A stretch of 64,000 nucleotides of DNA from Actinomyces marseillensis (lineage in GTDB: Bacteria; Actinomycetota; Actinomycetes; Actinomycetales; Actinomycetaceae), in the NCBI RefSeq assembly GCF_900155605.1, contig NZ_LT707420.1:1296842-1360841 (forward strand). Direction: 5' to 3'. Every line of letters begins with the position of its first letter. The stretch's first letter is position 1. The translations under genes were made by a program, and so were the position numbers. Below are positions 61,038 through 64,000 of this stretch, one piece after another. The notes below the pieces were generated by a model. The model was not told the DNA's origin. It was given only the letters and a program-made list of their open reading frames with translations, and searched no databases.

Positions 61038-61538
61038 GTGAGCGAAGCAGCACACGAGCAGTCTCAAGATAACCGGCCACCCTCACGCGGCTCTGGTCGA
61101 CTTGTCATCGCTCTGTACTGGTTGTTCAGTCTTACTGTTACTATCTTGGCCGTTGTTGATGCGTATCATCGGCGCGATGTGCCCCTGTGGGTACGCTTCA
61201 CCGCCATTTTTATCGGTCTAATTTACGTAATTGCCGCCATTGCTCTGACACATAATGGGCGGCGCATGCGCATCCTTGGCTGGTGCATGATCACTTTAGG
61301 ACTTATCGGGCCGCTTGTCTGCGGGCTAGCGCAGAATCATCTGTCGCAGTTTGCTCTGGTGAGAAATGCGTGGAATTCGTTTGGGAGTGACTACTCCTAC
61401 CTTCCGCTTGCTGTTGCACTCATCGGCGCTATCTGGATGTGGCTATCAAATCCGCGCAGGATCGTTGAACTTGCTGAGCAAGTTGAGCGTCCGGGATTGA
61501 GCTTACGCTCGTCAAAAATCTCAGGGGCGAAACACTAA
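61038..61538 (+). CDS. Small polytopic membrane protein, unknown
   Basis: A 166-aa protein with four predicted transmembrane helices (LVIALYWLFSLTVTILAVV; VRFTAIFIGLIYVIAAIAL; ILGWCMITLGLIGPLVCGL; YLPLAVALIGAIWMWL) and short tails. I do not recognise the family. The GTG 61038 has a very strong GGAGGAG site; an in-frame ATG at 61014 has none. It converges with trmL, overlapping by 4 nt. Confidence 0.7.
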   Translation: MSEAAHEQSQDNRPPSRGSGRLVIALYWLFSLTVTILAVVDAYHRRDVPLWVRFTAIFIGLIYVIAAIALTHNGRRMRILGWCMITLGLIGPLVCGLAQNHLSQFALVRNAWNSFGSDYSYLPLAVALIGAIWMWLSNPRRIVELAEQVERPGLSLRSSKISGAKH

Positions 61539-61996
61539 ACTCCATCGGGGAAGCCAAGCTGACGCCAGGCCTCGTATAGGGCGATGGAAGCGGAATTTGC
61601 AAGGTTGAGAGAGCGGATGCCTTCACGCATCTGGATGCGCACGCACTCACTGACTCGGGGGTGAGACATTGCCCAATCAGGTAAGCCGACGGATTCTCGT
61701 CCAAAAAGAAGCCCATCGCCATCGCCGTAGGTGATATCGCTGTAGTGGCGTGATGCGTGTCCAGTGAAAGCCCAGATTCTTCCAGGAACCTCTGCAAGTG
61801 CCTCGTTGAAGGTGTGGTGGACTTTAACGTGTGCGAGGTCGTGGTAATCCAAGCCTGCGCGCTTGAGCTTGGTATCGGACATATCAAATCCCAGAGGCTC
61901 GACCAAATGAAGGAAAGCTCCCGTGCAAGCGGCTAAGCGAATTGCGGCTCCGCTATTTCCGGGGATTTCAGGTTCAAGAAAAATGATGTGAAGCAT
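61535..61996 (-). CDS. trmL: tRNA (cytidine(34)-2'-O)-methyltransferase
   Basis: A 153-aa SPOUT enzyme that methylates the wobble base of tRNA-Leu. It has IIFLEPEIPGNSGAAIRLAA (motif 1 Asn), FGRESVGLP (motif 2) and SLNLANSASIALYEAWRQ (motif 3 knot), with normal length. The start has a 1-nt gap from the PEBP gene upstream on the same strand, indicating an operon. Confidence 0.92.
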   Translation of the reverse strand: MLHIIFLEPEIPGNSGAAIRLAACTGAFLHLVEPLGFDMSDTKLKRAGLDYHDLAHVKVHHTFNEALAEVPGRIWAFTGHASRHYSDITYGDGDGLLFGRESVGLPDWAMSHPRVSECVRIQMREGIRSLNLANSASIALYEAWRQLGFPDGV

Positions 61997-61997
61997 A

Positions 61998-62537
61998 TTA
62001 GTTCAGCGGAGTGGAGAAAGTAGCGGTCAAAGTGGCGCGGGCGATGGAGTGCTCGATTGCGAGGAATGAATACATCGCTAAAGAGACTTCGTCATCGCAT
62101 TGCAAGGTGGGAACGTTAAGCGCGTGGACTGAAAAGATGTAACGGTGCGCACGATCTCCTGCTGGAGGGGCTGCTCCGAAGTAGGAATGATCGCCGTGAT
62201 CTCCGCGTAGATGGAAAGCACTTCCATCAAGTTCAAGATCTGAGTGTCCGACTCCTTGGGCAAGAGAAGTGCAAGAAGAAGGCAGATCGATGATCATCCA
62301 ATGCCAAAAGCCTGAAGGAGTCGGGGCATCCGGATCAAAACAGGAAACAAAAAAGCTTTCTGTTTCCTGAGGGAATCCGCTCCATTGTAGATGTGGCGAA
62401 ACATTTCCTCCCTGTGCGCTATGGAGCAAGGGAAGGGACTGACCATCGATCAGATCGTTGGATTTAAGAGTAAAAGTCTGGGTTGGGGGCAAAGCCTCAT
62501 AAGGATTCGGAGCGGTTGGGCGATCGAAGAGATGCAT
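61998..62537 (-). CDS. YbhB/YbcL-type PEBP family protein
   Basis: A 179-aa phosphatidylethanolamine-binding (Raf kinase inhibitor-like) protein. It has GGNVSPHLQWSGFP, CFDPDAPTPSGFWHWMIIDLP, and GPAPPAGDR-type YFGAAPPAGDRAHRYIF. The ligand in bacteria is uncertain. It is divergent from imuA, with promoters in the 100-nt gap. Confidence 0.87.
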   Translation of the reverse strand: MHLFDRPTAPNPYEALPPTQTFTLKSNDLIDGQSLPLLHSAQGGNVSPHLQWSGFPQETESFFVSCFDPDAPTPSGFWHWMIIDLPSSCTSLAQGVGHSDLELDGSAFHLRGDHGDHSYFGAAPPAGDRAHRYIFSVHALNVPTLQCDDEVSLAMYSFLAIEHSIARATLTATFSTPLN

Positions 62538-62606
62538 GGCGGTATTCTTTCACTTCTTGAAGTGGATCAAAAGTGGACGCAAATGAGGTGGGGCCACATA
62601 CACTAA

Positions 62607-62622
62607 TAGAACATTTGTTCGA
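62607..62622 (+). promoter_or_regulatory. LexA (SOS) box upstream of imuA
   Basis: TAGAACATTTGTTCGA matches the actinobacterial SOS consensus TCGAACnnnnGTTCGA at 11 of 12 fixed positions, with a perfect GAAC/GTTC dyad (62609-62620). It lies just after a TACACT -10-like box (62599-62604), where LexA would block transcription. Confidence 0.85.
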
Positions 62623-62635
62623 TTGGGGTGGTTGT

Positions 62636-63106
62636 GTGACGCGTCTAGATATTGCTCGTCAGGTTTTGAACGATGTTGAAACTCGTCTGGGGATTGAGAA
62701 AAAGCACGGGTCTTGGGAACGTGTATCAAGCTATGCGGGTGTGTGGGAATTTGGGAATAACTACTCACTACTGACCCGGATTTTCGTGGCGCTCACCGGC
62801 GAAGAAAACTCCTGTGCTCTCATAGGCGCTGATGACTTTGGATGGGAATACGCAGCCAAGCAAGGTCTTGATCTTGCGCGTTGCGTGCAAGTTCCATCTT
62901 CCGCGGCAGACGCGCGCGTTATCTCTTTGCTTCTTCCTTACTACAGGGTTCTTTATCTCGGAAAGTGCCCCTTAGAGATTGGCGATATGCGTCGTCTCAG
63001 TGCTCAAGTACGTCAAGAAAGAGCTGCACTTTTTACTGCTGTCCCATGGGGAGGAATGAGCAGGCTCTGGTGCGATCAGATGTATGAAAGACGAAAGGCT
63101 GTTTGA
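62636..63106 (+). CDS. imuA: ImuA-like SOS mutagenesis protein
   Basis: A 156-aa protein of the actinobacterial ImuA' type, adjacent to imuB and downstream of a LexA box. Visible segments: YSLLTRIFVALTGEENSCALIGADDFGWEYAA, and LLLPYYRVLYLGKCPLEIGDMRRLSAQ, a RecA-like fold remnant without an intact Walker A. The GTG 62636 is chosen because the LexA box lies inside the upstream extension of the frame. It should help a mutasome (ImuB, DnaE2) in damage-induced translesion synthesis. Confidence 0.75.
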   Translation: MTRLDIARQVLNDVETRLGIEKKHGSWERVSSYAGVWEFGNNYSLLTRIFVALTGEENSCALIGADDFGWEYAAKQGLDLARCVQVPSSAADARVISLLLPYYRVLYLGKCPLEIGDMRRLSAQVRQERAALFTAVPWGGMSRLWCDQMYERRKAV

Positions 63107-63107
63107 A

Positions 63108-64000
63108 ATGCGCTATGTCATGGTGTGGATTCCTAATTGGCCTGTGAATTCTTTGGTTGTTGACATTCCTCCCGGAGCTCACGGTGCGATTGAAGCAGGG
63201 GGATATATACAGGTCGTCACTCCGCCTGCTCGAAAATGCGGTGTCAGGCAGGGGATGAAACTGTCCATGGCGCGGTATTTATGTCCTGATCTTTTAGTTC
63301 TGCCATTCGATATGCGCCGGGATATTTCTTCGTTTGAAGTAATTTTGCGAGCATGCGAACAGTGGATCGCTCGAATAGCCTGCATTTATCCGGGGCTTGC
63401 CTGGGCTCCGGCCGCTGGAGCTGCTCGCTGGAGTGGGGGAGAAGCGCAATTAGCTGAAAATCTTGTTGACGCTATTTCAGATTGCACTGGTTCAGAGAGC
63501 AACGTTGGAATAGCTTCTGGTCCTCTTGCAAGTTATGGTGCGGCCAGGCGCGGCATTATCCTTGCCCCAGAAGACACTCAAGATTTTCTTGATCAGCTCG
63601 AAGTTCATCAGTGTCTTTCTCTTTTCCCACCCAAACAGCACAATATACTTTCTCAGTTTGTGCAGACGTGTCATTCTGCTGGGATTACAAGAGGAATCGA
63701 TATTCGGAGAATGGGATCTGCTGCCCTGTATTCGCGGTTTGGCAGCATTGGAAAACATGTATGGGAACTTTTTACGGGAAAAGATCTATGGCTTCCCGAG
63801 AGACAGATTCTTCTCGACGATCTTCAAGCGGAAGAAGAATGTGAGGAGAGCATTGAACGCGAGGAGCAAGTTGCGTTTTGTGCGCGCCGCTTAGCTCATC
63901 AAATCTGCGAGAAGTTGGATTTTTATGGACTGCGTTGTTCCAGTATCGCTGTGAGTGCTCAAGATTCTGCATCGCAATCTTATGAACGGCAATGGTGGGG
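63108..64000 (+). CDS. imuB: ImuB, Y-family polymerase-like protein (cut by window edge)
   Basis: Frame open from ATG 63108 to the right edge (297 codons seen), starting 1 nt after the imuA stop. It begins MRYVMVWIPNWPVNSL, as ImuB does: the first catalytic Asp of Y-family polymerases is replaced, so it acts as a scaffold linking clamp, ImuA and DnaE2. Further signs are CGVRQGMKLSMARYLCPDL, GIASGPLASYGAAR and RRMGSAALYSRFGSIGKHVWELF (thumb-like). Probably continues for another 200 residues. Confidence 0.85.
   Translation, partial: MRYVMVWIPNWPVNSLVVDIPPGAHGAIEAGGYIQVVTPPARKCGVRQGMKLSMARYLCPDLLVLPFDMRRDISSFEVILRACEQWIARIACIYPGLAWAPAAGAARWSGGEAQLAENLVDAISDCTGSESNVGIASGPLASYGAARRGIILAPEDTQDFLDQLEVHQCLSLFPPKQHNILSQFVQTCHSAGITRGIDIRRMGSAALYSRFGSIGKHVWELFTGKDLWLPERQILLDDLQAEEECEESIEREEQVAFCARRLAHQICEKLDFYGLRCSSIAVSAQDSASQSYERQWW

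Noticed and set aside
1-64000. CRISPR array, IS element or prophage
   Set aside because: No spaced direct-repeat array, transposase, integrase or phage structural gene was seen on either strand.

Overview
The window is about 64 kb of chromosome from a mid-GC actinobacterium, most likely a member of the Actinomycetaceae (Actinomyces/Schaalia-type); species cannot be read from the sequence. Supporting evidence: the pknL / Rv2175c / idsA / class II DAHP synthase neighbourhood known from Mycobacterium and Corynebacterium, a lysine-rich SigA, a MetP/MetS methionine importer, DUF3043, DUF4191 and DUF7455 proteins, a surface 'anchored-repeat' ABC transporter, and many genes whose -10 box lies only 6-8 nt before the start codon (leaderless mRNAs). 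No prophage, IS element or CRISPR array was seen.

Layout. 1-3.1 kb: cysteine synthesis (cysE, cysK), a YigZ protein, ribosomal protein L32 and a YetF-like membrane protein. 3.2-9.3 kb: lactate utilisation (lutABC, lactate permease) with an uncharacterised lipoprotein. 9.3-13.9 kb: a small HTH gene running antisense into tRNA-Arg, then metF-metE and an orphan winged-helix regulator. Both metF and the regulator appear to be preceded by a leaderless 21-22-codon leader ORF ending Arg-Met-Cys-X-stop. 13.9-19.5 kb: ilvA, orn, an SSB paralogue, ettA, tesB. 19.6-24 kb: PTS glucose-type fragments around malQ, and a glycosyltransferase. 24-30.6 kb: a five-gene metal ABC transporter operon carrying actinobacterial surface-anchored repeats, behind a Zur/Fur-like operator. 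30.7-35.3 kb: metPS, a HAD phosphatase, an RNA methyltransferase, an unknown gene and DUF3043. 35.4-44 kb: M20 peptidase, glycerate-kinase-like protein, Fe-S carrier, FKBP lipoprotein, pseudo-receiver, exonuclease, plsC, pfp and aroG. 44-53.4 kb: pknL, its DNA-binding partner, idsA, usp, sigA, tandem YbjN genes, DUF7455, parE. 53.5-57.5 kb: tandem GNATs, a decapitated ABC ATPase pseudogene, DUF4191, YagU. 57.6-64 kb: sucB-lpd, trmL, a PEBP protein, and an SOS-controlled imuA-imuB mutagenesis operon cut by the window edge.

The most interesting signals are: (1) a possible methionine/cysteine attenuation system formed by the two leader ORFs, metFE and the orphan winged-helix regulator; (2) a 38-bp paired TTTTCCACAG element found in the same orientation and at similar distance upstream of the ssb paralogue and of an unknown gene 18 kb away; (3) the metal transporter whose substrate-binding protein carries two half-repeats in reversed order inside its ZnuA fold.
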